A stretch of DNA of 34,350 bases, taken from NCBI GenBank assembly GCA_028875125.1, contig JAPPGC010000010.1, positions 1 to 34,350 of the forward strand, written 5' to 3'. This document shows, in pieces, positions 1 through 9,711 of the stretch. Origin of the DNA: Bacteroidota bacterium (GTDB lineage: Bacteria > Bacteroidota > Rhodothermia > Rhodothermales > Bin80). A program made the position numbers and the translations under genes. Position 1 is the first letter of the stretch. Each line of letters begins with the position of its first letter. Below the pieces are notes generated by a model, which was not told the origin of the DNA, ran no database searches, and worked only from the letters and a program-made list of their open reading frames with translations.

Positions 1-397
1 CTGAAAACAGGGCCTTTTTGGCCTTCAGAGAGTTGCAAACTGTCGAAGTCAGGATCTCTTCGCTGACGTCACATCTGGTGAGTAATGGCAGGAGTCGTTC
101 TTCTTTGGCCAATCTGATAATTGAATTGCAAATATCAGACGTGTCCTTTGAGCTTTCGATTTCCTCAATAACGCTGGAAAAAATAAGCTCGGAGGCCTCA
201 AACACGTCCTCCCACTCACTCGTTCTGTAGAGAATATAGGCTTGGTCCTCGGAAAAATAGCTGGCCGAATATTTCTCTTTCATACTATCGGGATCGTACA
301 GCAGGACTTCTGCAAATGAGAGGTCCTCTTCGGAAACATTCTGGAGCCACTGGTGGAGTAAACCAGTTGCAAATTCTTCCATAAAGGAATCTTTCAT
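1..397 (-). CDS. Unrecognised acidic protein, C-terminus cut by window edge
   Basis: An open frame starts with ATG at 397 and runs without a stop through the left edge, giving 132 complete codons. It starts MKDSFMEEFATGLLHQWLQN and is rich in Glu, Asp and Ser, with predicted helices and no signal peptide or membrane segment. It begins five bases after the lipB stop on the same strand, with a GAGG sequence just upstream, so it is probably co-transcribed with sprA and lipB. I recognise no domain or motif and propose no function. The amphipathic helical character in the first 130 residues would fit a regulatory or scaffold protein, but that is a guess. That it is a real gene is supported by the continuous frame, close spacing and ATG start. 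Confidence 0.6.
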   Translation of the reverse strand, partial: MKDSFMEEFATGLLHQWLQNVSEEDLSFAEVLLYDPDSMKEKYSASYFSEDQAYILYRTSEWEDVFEASELIFSSVIEEIESSKDTSDICNSIIRLAKEERLLPLLTRCDVSEEILTSTVCNSLKAKKALFS

Positions 398-402
398 TTT
401 CC

Positions 403-1158
403 TCAGACCATTGTTGGTTGGGGGAGTAGGTGCGTGCTAATGCCTTGTTGATCCAACAGATTCTCCAAGTGTTTGTACGCTGCCGCTCCGCTTAGCTCTT
501 GGGACTGCATTCCAAACACTGTGTCGAATTGGTTCGATATTGAACGTGCAACGGCGTTGGTATCGCAGGATTTTCCCAATTCCCTAGCCATTGAGGTTAT
601 CCCTCGGTCGGCGATACCGCAAGGAGTGATTCTGCTGAAGTATCGCAAGTCTGGGGCAATATTCAATGCGAGTCCATGCGTGGTCACCCAGCGGCTGACA
701 TGGATACCAAAGGCGCAGATCTTTCGCTCAGTCCCTTCCTCGCCGACCCACACCCCTGTTCGCTTGGGCACACGGAATCCTGTCAAGCCAAACTCTTGAA
801 GGGTGCGAAGGACGATTTCCTCCAAGTCTCGCATGAATCGGTGCAGGTCGCGGTATAGTCGATCCAGATCCAATAAGAAATACGCTACCAGTTGACCTGG
901 GCCGTGGTAGGTCACATCCCCTCCACGATCAATGTAGACTACTTCCGCATCCCCCGGGGCGAGGAGATGCTGGTCGTCGCCACTTTTGCCCATGGTGAAG
1001 ACAGGGGGGTGCTCAAGTAAAAGCATGACGTGGGGTAGGTACTCCCCGTTTCTCTTGGCTTGGATAAGGCGATCTTTGATCGCTTCCTGGAGCGCCCAGG
1101 CAGGCCGGTAAGCCACACGACCCAGGTGATAAACAAATGCCGTTTCTGGTCCAGACAC
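403..1158 (-). CDS. lipB: Octanoyl-[acyl-carrier-protein]:protein N-octanoyltransferase LipB
   Basis: Transfers the octanoyl group from octanoyl-ACP to lipoyl domains of 2-oxoacid dehydrogenases and the glycine cleavage H protein, the first step of endogenous lipoate synthesis in the cytosol. The 251-residue protein carries the family signature RGGDVTYHGPGQ at residues 78-89. The catalytic pair is present as Lys146 (in RKICAFG) and Cys180 (in TPCGI). The length is slightly above the usual 210-240 because of a C-terminal extension. The start is GTG at 1158, one base after the sprA stop; it gives the expected N-terminus, ahead of a typical LGRVAYRPAWALQ segment. Position after sprA suggests shared transcription, but there is no obvious functional link. 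lipA is not in the window. Confidence 0.95.
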   Translation of the reverse strand: MSGPETAFVYHLGRVAYRPAWALQEAIKDRLIQAKRNGEYLPHVMLLLEHPPVFTMGKSGDDQHLLAPGDAEVVYIDRGGDVTYHGPGQLVAYFLLDLDRLYRDLHRFMRDLEEIVLRTLQEFGLTGFRVPKRTGVWVGEEGTERKICAFGIHVSRWVTTHGLALNIAPDLRYFSRITPCGIADRGITSMARELGKSCDTNAVARSISNQFDTVFGMQSQELSGAAAYKHLENLLDQQGISTHLLPQPTMV

Positions 1159-1159
1159 T

Positions 1160-4100
1160 TTAGTGTGAGAAGTTCACGCGGAGGTTGAATCCGCCGTTAA
1201 TCTTGGTATAGGGAAGTCGTCGACTGTCTCCGATAAAATCCTCGTACTCAACAAACAGGTCAGCCGAAACGACATTGCTGAATTGATAGCCAATTTTGGG
1301 CTGTGCCAGTATCCTGGACGTACTGGTCAGTACATCCACAAAAGGCTCATCCAGTGCGCGCGCAATATCAAATTCTCGATCAATCGCTGCAAATTCCATA
1401 GCCCGGCGGATGTAAAAGCTGCGGTCATCGTTAGCGGATCTGGAAATTGTAATGGACATGTTGATTCGGTTGTTGAGTGTCCGGCGCAGGAATGGGAGCC
1501 GCATTCCGGTTTTGGCCCAGGATGCGGTAATTGAGATCTCGTTGGTCCGATTTTCATTGACCACGTTGTTGGTCGTACTCAGGGAGTATGAATTTGACTT
1601 ATTCCATGCCACCTCGGTCTGAATACTGCCCTTGAAAGAAAGATTTATCGCAATTAACGGCTGGAATCGTTCGTTGAGCCGTGCTGCATCAATTTCCTCC
1701 GAGGGAATAGTAAAGGCGATAACAGGGCCGGTGGCCAGGCGAAAAGCATCCAATTGGCCGCCACGGAGATTGGATCTGGAGTCTGACGAGAAATCGGCGG
1801 TATAGCTATGACGTAACGTGGCCGATTGCGCGATTCTTCGAATGATTGGCCACTTGGAGATTCCCGAGTACGTGACGTTCCAGTTCGGCAGTGGGAAGGG
1901 CATGGAGCCCCCAGCTCCAAGTGTAAGATAACTTGACCGAAAATCTTCGTACACGAGTCGATTAGTCAGGGCAGATGAGAAAAGTGTGTCGGGCAATATG
2001 CCGTCTGATACACAGGCTTCTCCACAGTCTGCGCGGAACTGCTCCAATTGTGCCATAAACAGATCGCTGTAGGAGGCGCCAAGCGCCCAGGCAGATATGG
2101 AAATGTTACCGCTGCGGGTTGTATCTGCCCCGGGTTGCCCGTCGTCTAGGATTCGGTAGGTGAGATTCTCTCGGTCGCCGTTTTCCATTCTCCAGTTGAG
2201 TGAGATCCGTAGGCTGGATGACAGGTTGAGTGAAGTCTGGGCAGACCACCGATTCACATCGTTGAGTGCATCGGTAACCTGTAGACGTTCGTTGAGGATA
2301 CGGCCTTGTTCGGGTGAGATAGTACGATCAAGTCCCAGCCTGTATCTAAGTGAAGGCCCCTCACCGTCGAACACCGCATCGCGCAGTCTGTAGTTGACCT
2401 GTACGGTTCCATTTTCGTCCAGGCGGCCGATGTTATTGGCCGAAGTCTGGCGTGCTCCAGTATAGCTCACTGATAAATCCCGGACGCCTGTGATGGCGAG
2501 TAGCAATCGACGTGTGAGTGCTTTGGGGGTCAGGCCCGGGGGAAATTGGAATCTCCGTCCGCGTGTGGTGTCTTCTGTCAGGGTTTGGGGCTCATCAAAT
2601 GCCGGTATATCTATGGACGGCGTGTCGTCGGGATCGGCTAATTCAACGTCAGGTACCTCTTGTGTGGTAGTTGTGTCGGCTATCTCGGCTCTTTGACGTT
2701 CTAATTCTCTTTCTCTGCGTCTCTGCTCACGACGCTCCCTTCGTTCAGTCTCTTTTTGTTGGCGGCGAGACTGCGCAGCAGCCTCGGCAGCGCGCTGCGA
2801 ATTCTGGAGTCGCTGATAGAAGCCAAACTTTTCAAACAAATCCTGTGGGCGCAGGCTAAGACCTGCTCGGAGAGAAATGTTAGTGCTGATCCGAGCCCCG
2901 GTGTTGTTGCCTACTGATCCGTTTGACCAGCTAAAGTTTGCTGCGTAGGTCATATCCTGCACCTGCACCCAGGACAGAGCCCTGTAACGCTGAAGGCGTG
3001 GGCGAAAGGTTGCGTTTAGTTGGGAGCTATAAGATTCCGGGCGAACAGAGGGCCCACCTGGTACGCCGCCCCCGAGTGCCTGTCTGAACACCGGCCCAAA
3101 TTTGCGATGCCGCAGACCGGTGAGTTCAAATGCGCTCGACCCGATCTGTGATTTATCAATTATTCCTTCTTCAAGCAGTGAGGCCAGAGATGTATCATCA
3201 AGTCGGGACTCTGCTCCAGTGGAATCGACAAGAATGACGGAGTAAAGTGTGTCTACCCCAATTGCATTCAGGCTCTGGTTCGTGCTTGAATTAATAGTCA
3301 GATTCAGGAACCCGAATGGGTTGTACTGGAATCCGAAGGTTCGGGAATGAGTGAACTGGTGCTGTGGGCGAACGGGGAATTGTACATCTAGGGGCAACTC
3401 AGAGCCACGTCGACGAACCGGATCGGGGCGTTGCTTTGAAGAACTGAATACACGATTCGCAGTCAAGCTGTAATCCATAGAAGTGGGCAGGTAGTTGAGA
3501 CCAATACTGCTTAACAGCTTCAGCACAGGTATCTCCTCCAGCCACGAAAACAGTCGTAACACGCGTGGGTTACGTACTTGTAGACGATAATTCAGTGAAG
3601 AATTCCACCGCCAGGAGTTTCGAAAGGACTGCGTGGGCGTGCGTCCTTCGGTATCTGCGTGTGAATAACTGAAAGCGAGTCCATCAACTGTATTGCGCAG
3701 CAATCGCGAACGTGATCCGTTCTTGTTAATTCGTGCAGTGTACGAGGACGCCCTGGAGAACGTCTGGGCCTCTACGCGAATCTGATCCTGACGGGCAGAA
3801 ATCTCCTCGCTGGATAACGTAGAATCCGCGGCGATAGCATCTTGGAGGCTGCTCACGCGTATATCACCACGGTTTGGATCAAATCGTGGAACACTGGAAT
3901 TTTCCTTCACTTCTACGCTGATAGGCAAGGTCCATCCAAACTGTTCGGGAATGAATTTGTCCACATTCAATTGGGAGTTTACGGTCCAGTTTTGGATGTT
4001 AAGTTGTTCTCTGTCTGCCAGTGTACTCGAAAGTCCACCAAAACCATCCGATTGAATACGCATTGAAAGCTTCACACGTGCAAGATCAGCTAACTTGACG

Positions 4101-7100
4101 TCCGCAGTTCCATAAGTTGCATAGCCCACTTCTTGGTCATACCCGGAAACCCGGAGTTCATTTACCCACATATTTGCATCAATCACCGCCTGTTCTTCCC
4201 CGGAGGCGTTACGGATTCCGATCACGATGGTATTTATCCGGTTAAGGTTGGGCGTTCCGCGAATTCCAATTCGTGTGCCCGGTGGGGCAAACTCTGCTAT
4301 GACAGACTGGAAGTTTCCGTGCTCATCGCTCCAGAACACCTCTGTGGGATTAAATCCGGCACCAGACTCGTCCTCGTAAGTGTCACGCAGGAATTTCATC
4401 TGGTTCAGTGAACTCAGAACGATGTTGACGGAGTTGAGGTCAATCATGGCCTGACCATCTGGGTCAGGGTTGGGTTGATTGGTGCGCCACAGGTAATCGG
4501 CGCGTTCGCTTGTCCCATCGGGCAATTTGTACAGTGGGCTGGGAGTAAGTGGTTGTTCATACTCGTAATAGTCCGAGCCTTCGTTTGCGCCCAGTCGCAT
4601 AAAAAACCTCACTGCTTCCCGGTCTTCAGCCTCGAGGGGTCTGCCGTCAATGGTCCCGTCAAGGTGTAGAAACATGCGCAGATTTCTGTATTTGAGAAAA
4701 TTCTGAGGAGAGGTGTAGGTGCGGTAGACTGCAAGATGCCGGTTGGCACGAAGATTACTTGCACGAATAATCATGGCTTGTTCTCTAGCATCTACAATGC
4801 TGCCCGATTGTTGATCACGGATGCGGTTCCTGACCGCACCTTTTGGGATCTCATAGTTGGGATTCTCCTCGTTGTTGATGCTCTCAATACTGATTCGCGC
4901 TCCCGTAAGCGGATCCTCAGGTGGAACAGGTTCACCGTCAATATCAGTTGCGTTGACCAAATCATTCGCTCGCCATTGACTTCCAACGAGCTCGAGTGTC
5001 GCAAATCGTAAGGTTATCGGGGCGGTATGTCCAGTAGTCCAAATGCGGATAGACTCCATGAGTGTGAAGTCCTGAATACTCCCCACACGTCTGGTGAAAT
5101 TCTTCACTGGAATGCGTACCAGATACCATCCGGTCCCCCCGCCTCCCGGCGATTCGATTTCATTGATAACGTAATCGTCAGTGTTCTCGGGCCGAGCCAG
5201 TTCATCCAGGGTTGCGAGATTCAGCGGTACTTCATATTGGAAGTAGCTGTTATCGGTGTCACTGGCAGAGTTCAGGTTGATGTCCTCGGTATCGGGTATT
5301 CGAGAGTTTCCACTGTTATCTCCGCCGCCGCCCAGTTTGTTCTGAGCATCAAAGGTATTCAGTTCATGTCCTGCGAAGAATCGGGAAAATCTTTCCTGTA
5401 TAGTGGCCCCACCGGGATAAAATTGATTGTTGTTGAAAAAACTTTCGTTTAGGAAGTAATAGTAGTCGTCGGCAGACGGATCCAGTAGGGCTTTTGCCTT
5501 TTCCCGAGCCAGTACCTCGGGATATCTAACACTGACGGTATTATCCAGAGACGCAAGAAAGTCGGCAAAAACAAATTGTTCGGTGCCTGCACCGCCCTCC
5601 TGTTCAAATTTGTTATTGGGAAATGAGGGTAGGCCGTCCAGTCCAACATCCTCGGTAATGCGTTCGCCTTCTTCAATGGGGTTAATTTTTTGATTCTGTT
5701 GTCCAGTAGACAATCTGGCCAGACTACCTACCGATCCGACCTCGGACAGTGATAGGCCATCCTCGGTGTTGAGCTTGTTGTCGGGGATCACATCTTCGCT
5801 AATGCGGCCAATATCAATGATCAGCTTTGCGTTTGGGTCTGTTTCTCCCTTCTCGGGAAACGGTCGCATCACAAATTCGACAAACTCAATATTCTTTGAA
5901 GTGAAGTCGGTATTTCCTTCTGTTAATCGTTGCGTAATGCCTCCCCAAGCCTCGCGAGGATTATCCAGGAAGCGTCCTAAGTCACGATTATAATTGTAGG
6001 GGCCCCGTCCATGCGGCGTAAAATAGACGTCAAATGTTGTAAGGAAGCGGTCACTCTGCAGGGTTTCTCGGTTAGGGAACACCTGTTGAGGTGTGACAAG
6101 CCGCACTGCATCCTCGAGGTCTCCTTCGAATTGGTTCAGGGATGACGCATTAAGGGTATACCAACCCATGATTGATCGTCCCTCATTATGCAGGGGGATA
6201 TCTACACCTCCCAGATCACTGTGCATACCAATAATGGGAGCACTACTAAGCAGCCATGCGCCTTGGCGCGTCAGTGAAATCAAATTCTCAAACCCTTCAA
6301 AGTCGTCTACATAGGAGACCCCTTGTGTCTCATCTGGGAAGAAATCTAGTCCGTTCTTACGAAGCTCACGCCGTTGGTCTTTAAAGGCATTGGTCAATAC
6401 GTGTCCCGGACGCAGTTGGGCAAATTCGCCGACCACTGTGATTGAACTCTCCTCTTTGGTTTGGATCAGGGGTAACCAGTCCACTGCCCTAGTAAGCCAT
6501 CGAGGTTCGAGTTGCAGTCGTGTATCTGTGCCCCAAATCACATTAGAGACGGGCTCCTCTCCGACGCGGAATTTATCAGTGATGGATTTCTGGCTCAGCC
6601 GCATTAGAGTTCCGCCGGCAGTAAATTCTTCGCGTGGAGTGTACTCCAGCCTGGCACCGAGAAGAGTTTTCTGCTGGAGGTTGAAGAATGAGTTTTCCTC
6701 GTAATCAATTTCGATGTCGCGGCCGGCAGTCTGGTGAACAGGATTAATAATTGTAACCGTGCCCCCCAGATAATCCACGATGTAGTCTGCCCCCTCTATG
6801 AGTGTGTTGCCTCCCGAAGAAACACGCACGGATCCTTCAACAAGGCCGGAATAAGCTCTCAGGTCGTAGAAGGAAGGGATACCGCCCTTGTAGGAACCTT
6901 CAATAGTGTAAATATTCTTGCCGGTGTTGCGAATAGCATTCAGTTGCTTTTGGGTATAGAGCTCCTTGAACACGTACAATTCCTTTGCTTGTGCGTTATC
7001 TTCGTCATTGAGTCCACTGGCATCAATCAATGCTTCCATACGCGCTCCGAAGGGCTCGAGGTATGGGAAAATCAAAAATCCATCGCCGGGGATAACCGAA

Positions 7101-9091
7101 TAGTTGGGCAGGAAATCGAACAGATTATCCGGTTTTTGGGCACCATCTTCGTTGAGGCGGTCAAGTCCTAGTACCTGGATTAGCGTTTGCTGTCCTGTGA
7201 CGCCCTGAATAGTCTGTGTAGCGGCTTGGCCGGGCGGCTCAAAGCTGATATCCAAAAGAAACTCGGTTGGTAAGAGCCCACGCTCAAGTTCATAGATGTT
7301 ACGCATTTCCAGATACCAGGCCGCGGGGTTCAGCTCATCTACTTCCCCCAGGTTCGCAGGCTGCTGGAGGTTAACCGGTTTGAGCAGCTTCAATACAAGA
7401 CGTTCACCAACTTGGCTATTATCTCCACCGCCGGTTTGACTGGAAAAATCACCTACCTGAAACTCTGTTCCTCCAGCGAGGTAGCGAAAGGATACTGCAA
7501 GGGCCTCGCTTTCTTGGATAGTCTGTCTGAGGGTGATGAAACCCAGGCCCTCATCCAGATCATAGTCGCGCCCTATCTCAAGTTTTTTGAACTGTCCCAC
7601 CTGGTAATCCACGGTAGTCAGGGGCTGCTCCATAGCAAAACTCTCAAGATAGTCCTGAGGCACGGCAGATCCCAAGCGCAGTTCATTCTGCAGCTCCATA
7701 GCATCGTACTGATCCAGATTACTGTTTGGGTGAAGCTCGTCCGTATAACGGTTTGCCTCTGTTACGATTCGTGCAGGTTCACCCAGGTCTACGACTGCAA
7801 TAACCTGCCGGACATTTTGCTCTTCCGGGGAGACCGGCGTTAATTTCCAGACTTCAAGATCCGTGATGTGTGAAAAGACTGCGTCCAGGATGATGTCGGG
7901 AGGATCGCTCAGTGCATCATTCCAGCGATTGCGGAAGTAGTAACTGAGGAAATAGTGCTTACGTTGATTATAGTCAGTTGGCTTGCGGCTGAATTCTGAA
8001 GTTTCGGCCCCACCATCCAGTGAGAGACTATTTGATTGTCCCTTTTCCTGGCTAGCTACTGTTGTTAGCCGAAAGGCTCCCAACTGAAATTCAGATTTTA
8101 TACCAAACAGGCTTTGTCCACCCCGGATCAATGTAGATGGTGTCTGCAGGAAAACGTTACCGGCTTCAATGCTCTGGATAATTTCGTCCTCATAGCCGGT
8201 ATAGACAAGCTTCAGTTGGTTTTGATAGTCAAAGTCACGGTTCGTATCCCAGTCGACATTCACCTGCATCTTGTCCCCGATTGTTCCGGTAACTCCGAGG
8301 CGCAAATCCATTTTGAATTCTGGGGACAGCTGTGATCCCCGTCCTACAAGGACTTGTTGCGCATTCTTTTCGTAAACAAATGCTGGTCGGATATCTGCGC
8401 TGCCATTGACGCGCAGATCTACTTCATTTTTTCCAAAGATGGTCGTGAATCCACTTTGGCGTCCACCGGGTACAGAGATGGATAGCCCCAGGCCACGACG
8501 CTGTCTTTGCTCGAGAGATAGTTGACGCTCAACTAGGCTACGCCAGTTTCGGTCAAGGGCTGCGGACAGCTTTTCATCCCGGTACTGTTCCCGGGTAACG
8601 TGTATGGCATACCTGACGTCCTTTCCGGCCACCTGTTCTGTGATCCTGTAGAATGAACCAGTGACAGAATCCAGTTCAACCTCATGTCGCCAGCCGGGAA
8701 ACAGCCCGGGTCCGAGCGATCGCTGCACCCACCGGAATGTTGTGGCTGATCGCCCGGACGGTCTCAAGCTTGACAGATATCGCTTAGCACGTTCGTTGGT
8801 GTCAGGTGGCGCAAGCGAGTCGATGCGGGCCAGAAAAAGGCTGTCCAGGCCCAGGTTCAGTGCCATAGTCCGGACGGAATCCCGGCCCATACGGAAGAGC
8901 ATTGAGCGCAGCGAATCAATCTGATACAGCGTTACACTGTCCGTATCTGCGACGGCGAAATCCGAGAACGTATCTTTTCGCCAATCTTCTTGCGCGACTG
9001 CATGCGCCAGTAGCATCCAGATCAGCACAGCCCCCCCAGTGTATACCACGAGTTGGCGCGCGGCGAAGAATCTGCGTCCGTTCGTTTGCAT
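1160..9091 (-). CDS. sprA: Type IX secretion system outer-membrane translocon SprA/Sov
   Basis: This 2643-residue protein is the large beta-barrel channel through which type IX secretion substrates cross the outer membrane (SprA in Flavobacterium, Sov in Porphyromonas). A signal peptide ends near residue 34 at AHAVAQ. The body alternates beta-rich barrel strands and plug segments, and it ends in LRVNFSH, typical of an outer-membrane barrel strand. Length is a little above the 2300-2500 usual for the family. Part of the excess is an Arg/Glu-rich predicted helix followed by an acidic Thr/Asp/Pro stretch at about residues 2100-2175 (nucleotides 2570-2790). Its start is divergent from the lipoprotein gene at 9226, so the control region lies in 9092-9225. 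No other type IX genes occur here; in this group they are usually scattered. Confidence 0.93.
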   Translation of the reverse strand: MQTNGRRFFAARQLVVYTGGAVLIWMLLAHAVAQEDWRKDTFSDFAVADTDSVTLYQIDSLRSMLFRMGRDSVRTMALNLGLDSLFLARIDSLAPPDTNERAKRYLSSLRPSGRSATTFRWVQRSLGPGLFPGWRHEVELDSVTGSFYRITEQVAGKDVRYAIHVTREQYRDEKLSAALDRNWRSLVERQLSLEQRQRRGLGLSISVPGGRQSGFTTIFGKNEVDLRVNGSADIRPAFVYEKNAQQVLVGRGSQLSPEFKMDLRLGVTGTIGDKMQVNVDWDTNRDFDYQNQLKLVYTGYEDEIIQSIEAGNVFLQTPSTLIRGGQSLFGIKSEFQLGAFRLTTVASQEKGQSNSLSLDGGAETSEFSRKPTDYNQRKHYFLSYYFRNRWNDALSDPPDIILDAVFSHITDLEVWKLTPVSPEEQNVRQVIAVVDLGEPARIVTEANRYTDELHPNSNLDQYDAMELQNELRLGSAVPQDYLESFAMEQPLTTVDYQVGQFKKLEIGRDYDLDEGLGFITLRQTIQESEALAVSFRYLAGGTEFQVGDFSSQTGGGDNSQVGERLVLKLLKPVNLQQPANLGEVDELNPAAWYLEMRNIYELERGLLPTEFLLDISFEPPGQAATQTIQGVTGQQTLIQVLGLDRLNEDGAQKPDNLFDFLPNYSVIPGDGFLIFPYLEPFGARMEALIDASGLNDEDNAQAKELYVFKELYTQKQLNAIRNTGKNIYTIEGSYKGGIPSFYDLRAYSGLVEGSVRVSSGGNTLIEGADYIVDYLGGTVTIINPVHQTAGRDIEIDYEENSFFNLQQKTLLGARLEYTPREEFTAGGTLMRLSQKSITDKFRVGEEPVSNVIWGTDTRLQLEPRWLTRAVDWLPLIQTKEESSITVVGEFAQLRPGHVLTNAFKDQRRELRKNGLDFFPDETQGVSYVDDFEGFENLISLTRQGAWLLSSAPIIGMHSDLGGVDIPLHNEGRSIMGWYTLNASSLNQFEGDLEDAVRLVTPQQVFPNRETLQSDRFLTTFDVYFTPHGRGPYNYNRDLGRFLDNPREAWGGITQRLTEGNTDFTSKNIEFVEFVMRPFPEKGETDPNAKLIIDIGRISEDVIPDNKLNTEDGLSLSEVGSVGSLARLSTGQQNQKINPIEEGERITEDVGLDGLPSFPNNKFEQEGGAGTEQFVFADFLASLDNTVSVRYPEVLAREKAKALLDPSADDYYYFLNESFFNNNQFYPGGATIQERFSRFFAGHELNTFDAQNKLGGGGDNSGNSRIPDTEDINLNSASDTDNSYFQYEVPLNLATLDELARPENTDDYVINEIESPGGGGTGWYLVRIPVKNFTRRVGSIQDFTLMESIRIWTTGHTAPITLRFATLELVGSQWRANDLVNATDIDGEPVPPEDPLTGARISIESINNEENPNYEIPKGAVRNRIRDQQSGSIVDAREQAMIIRASNLRANRHLAVYRTYTSPQNFLKYRNLRMFLHLDGTIDGRPLEAEDREAVRFFMRLGANEGSDYYEYEQPLTPSPLYKLPDGTSERADYLWRTNQPNPDPDGQAMIDLNSVNIVLSSLNQMKFLRDTYEDESGAGFNPTEVFWSDEHGNFQSVIAEFAPPGTRIGIRGTPNLNRINTIVIGIRNASGEEQAVIDANMWVNELRVSGYDQEVGYATYGTADVKLADLARVKLSMRIQSDGFGGLSSTLADREQLNIQNWTVNSQLNVDKFIPEQFGWTLPISVEVKENSSVPRFDPNRGDIRVSSLQDAIAADSTLSSEEISARQDQIRVEAQTFSRASSYTARINKNGSRSRLLRNTVDGLAFSYSHADTEGRTPTQSFRNSWRWNSSLNYRLQVRNPRVLRLFSWLEEIPVLKLLSSIGLNYLPTSMDYSLTANRVFSSSKQRPDPVRRRGSELPLDVQFPVRPQHQFTHSRTFGFQYNPFGFLNLTINSSTNQSLNAIGVDTLYSVILVDSTGAESRLDDTSLASLLEEGIIDKSQIGSSAFELTGLRHRKFGPVFRQALGGGVPGGPSVRPESYSSQLNATFRPRLQRYRALSWVQVQDMTYAANFSWSNGSVGNNTGARISTNISLRAGLSLRPQDLFEKFGFYQRLQNSQRAAEAAAQSRRQQKETERRERREQRRRERELERQRAEIADTTTTQEVPDVELADPDDTPSIDIPAFDEPQTLTEDTTRGRRFQFPPGLTPKALTRRLLLAITGVRDLSVSYTGARQTSANNIGRLDENGTVQVNYRLRDAVFDGEGPSLRYRLGLDRTISPEQGRILNERLQVTDALNDVNRWSAQTSLNLSSSLRISLNWRMENGDRENLTYRILDDGQPGADTTRSGNISISAWALGASYSDLFMAQLEQFRADCGEACVSDGILPDTLFSSALTNRLVYEDFRSSYLTLGAGGSMPFPLPNWNVTYSGISKWPIIRRIAQSATLRHSYTADFSSDSRSNLRGGQLDAFRLATGPVIAFTIPSEEIDAARLNERFQPLIAINLSFKGSIQTEVAWNKSNSYSLSTTNNVVNENRTNEISITASWAKTGMRLPFLRRTLNNRINMSITISRSANDDRSFYIRRAMEFAAIDREFDIARALDEPFVDVLTSTSRILAQPKIGYQFSNVVSADLFVEYEDFIGDSRRLPYTKINGGFNLRVNFSH

Positions 9092-9225
9092 TCGGTCCTG
9101 CTGACGAGCGTCTATTTACTGTTTACTCGACCTTAAATCCTCAGTGCTCGTATCGGTAGTTGCTGATATGCAGGTCCTTTTTTTGTACGTTAAAGGCGGA
9201 TGACGAATTAAACACGTGCAACGCA
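9092..9225. promoter_or_regulatory. Divergent intergenic region between sprA and the lipoprotein gene
   Basis: These 134 bases separate two divergent genes, so both promoters should lie here. A T7 tract (9178-9184) lies inside it. I see no confident sigma-70 hexamer pair and no clear Bacteroidota TAnnTTTG element. An in-frame TTG at 9160 could extend the lipoprotein gene upstream, but the added residues do not look like a signal sequence. Confidence 0.4.
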
Positions 9226-9711
9226 ATGTTGAAAACCATGTTCAGACCATTGAAAGTGTTTTCTTGTAGCTCGATCCTTCTTACGGGCTTACTTATGGGT
9301 TGTGCACCTCCGCAGGAGGACGCAATTCGCGAAGTACTTCTGATGCAGCAGGACGCATGGAATGCAGGAGATATTGAGACTTTTATGCAGGGCTATCTGA
9401 ATAGCGACAGTTTGCGCTTTGCAGGATCAAGTGGGGAGATTCGGGGCTGGCAGTCAACGCTGGAGAGGTACCACCGCGTATATCCCGATCGTGCAGCGAT
9501 GGGTACGTTAACGTTTGATCTTCGAGAAATTCGTATGCTTAGCGACAAACATGCCATGGTCTTTGGTGCTTATGCTTTGGAGCGGGAAAATGATCAACCT
9601 ACCGGGCTCTTCACACTGATTCTTGATTATACCGAAGGAGGTTGGCGTATCGTTCATGACCATACTTCTGCGGACCAGATCCCTGATGATGTACACGATA
9701 GTGTCGAATGA
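9226..9711 (+). CDS. NTF2-like (DUF4440/SnoaL-type) lipoprotein
   Basis: The 161-residue product starts with a basic, hydrophobic leader and a lipobox ending in LMGC, so Cys26 is probably the lipidated residue. The mature part has the NTF2-like cone pattern: an N-terminal helix with the phrase QQDAWNAGDIETFMQGY, a central region around a WQSTLERY helix, and terminal strands ending GGWRIVHDHTSA. That last segment is the hallmark of DUF4440/SnoaL-like proteins. These proteins bind small hydrophobic ligands or act as small enzymes; the substrate cannot be told here. ATG at 9226 and ATG at 9238 are both possible starts; an upstream in-frame TTG at 9160 is less likely. The stop overlaps the start of the next gene by four bases (ATGA), so the two are translationally coupled. 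Confidence 0.75.
   Translation: MLKTMFRPLKVFSCSSILLTGLLMGCAPPQEDAIREVLLMQQDAWNAGDIETFMQGYLNSDSLRFAGSSGEIRGWQSTLERYHRVYPDRAAMGTLTFDLREIRMLSDKHAMVFGAYALERENDQPTGLFTLILDYTEGGWRIVHDHTSADQIPDDVHDSVE

Noticed and set aside
5027..5452. 141-codon open frame antisense to sprA
   Set aside because: One of many antisense frames in this long gene; no recognisable domain, and sprA is clearly the coding strand.
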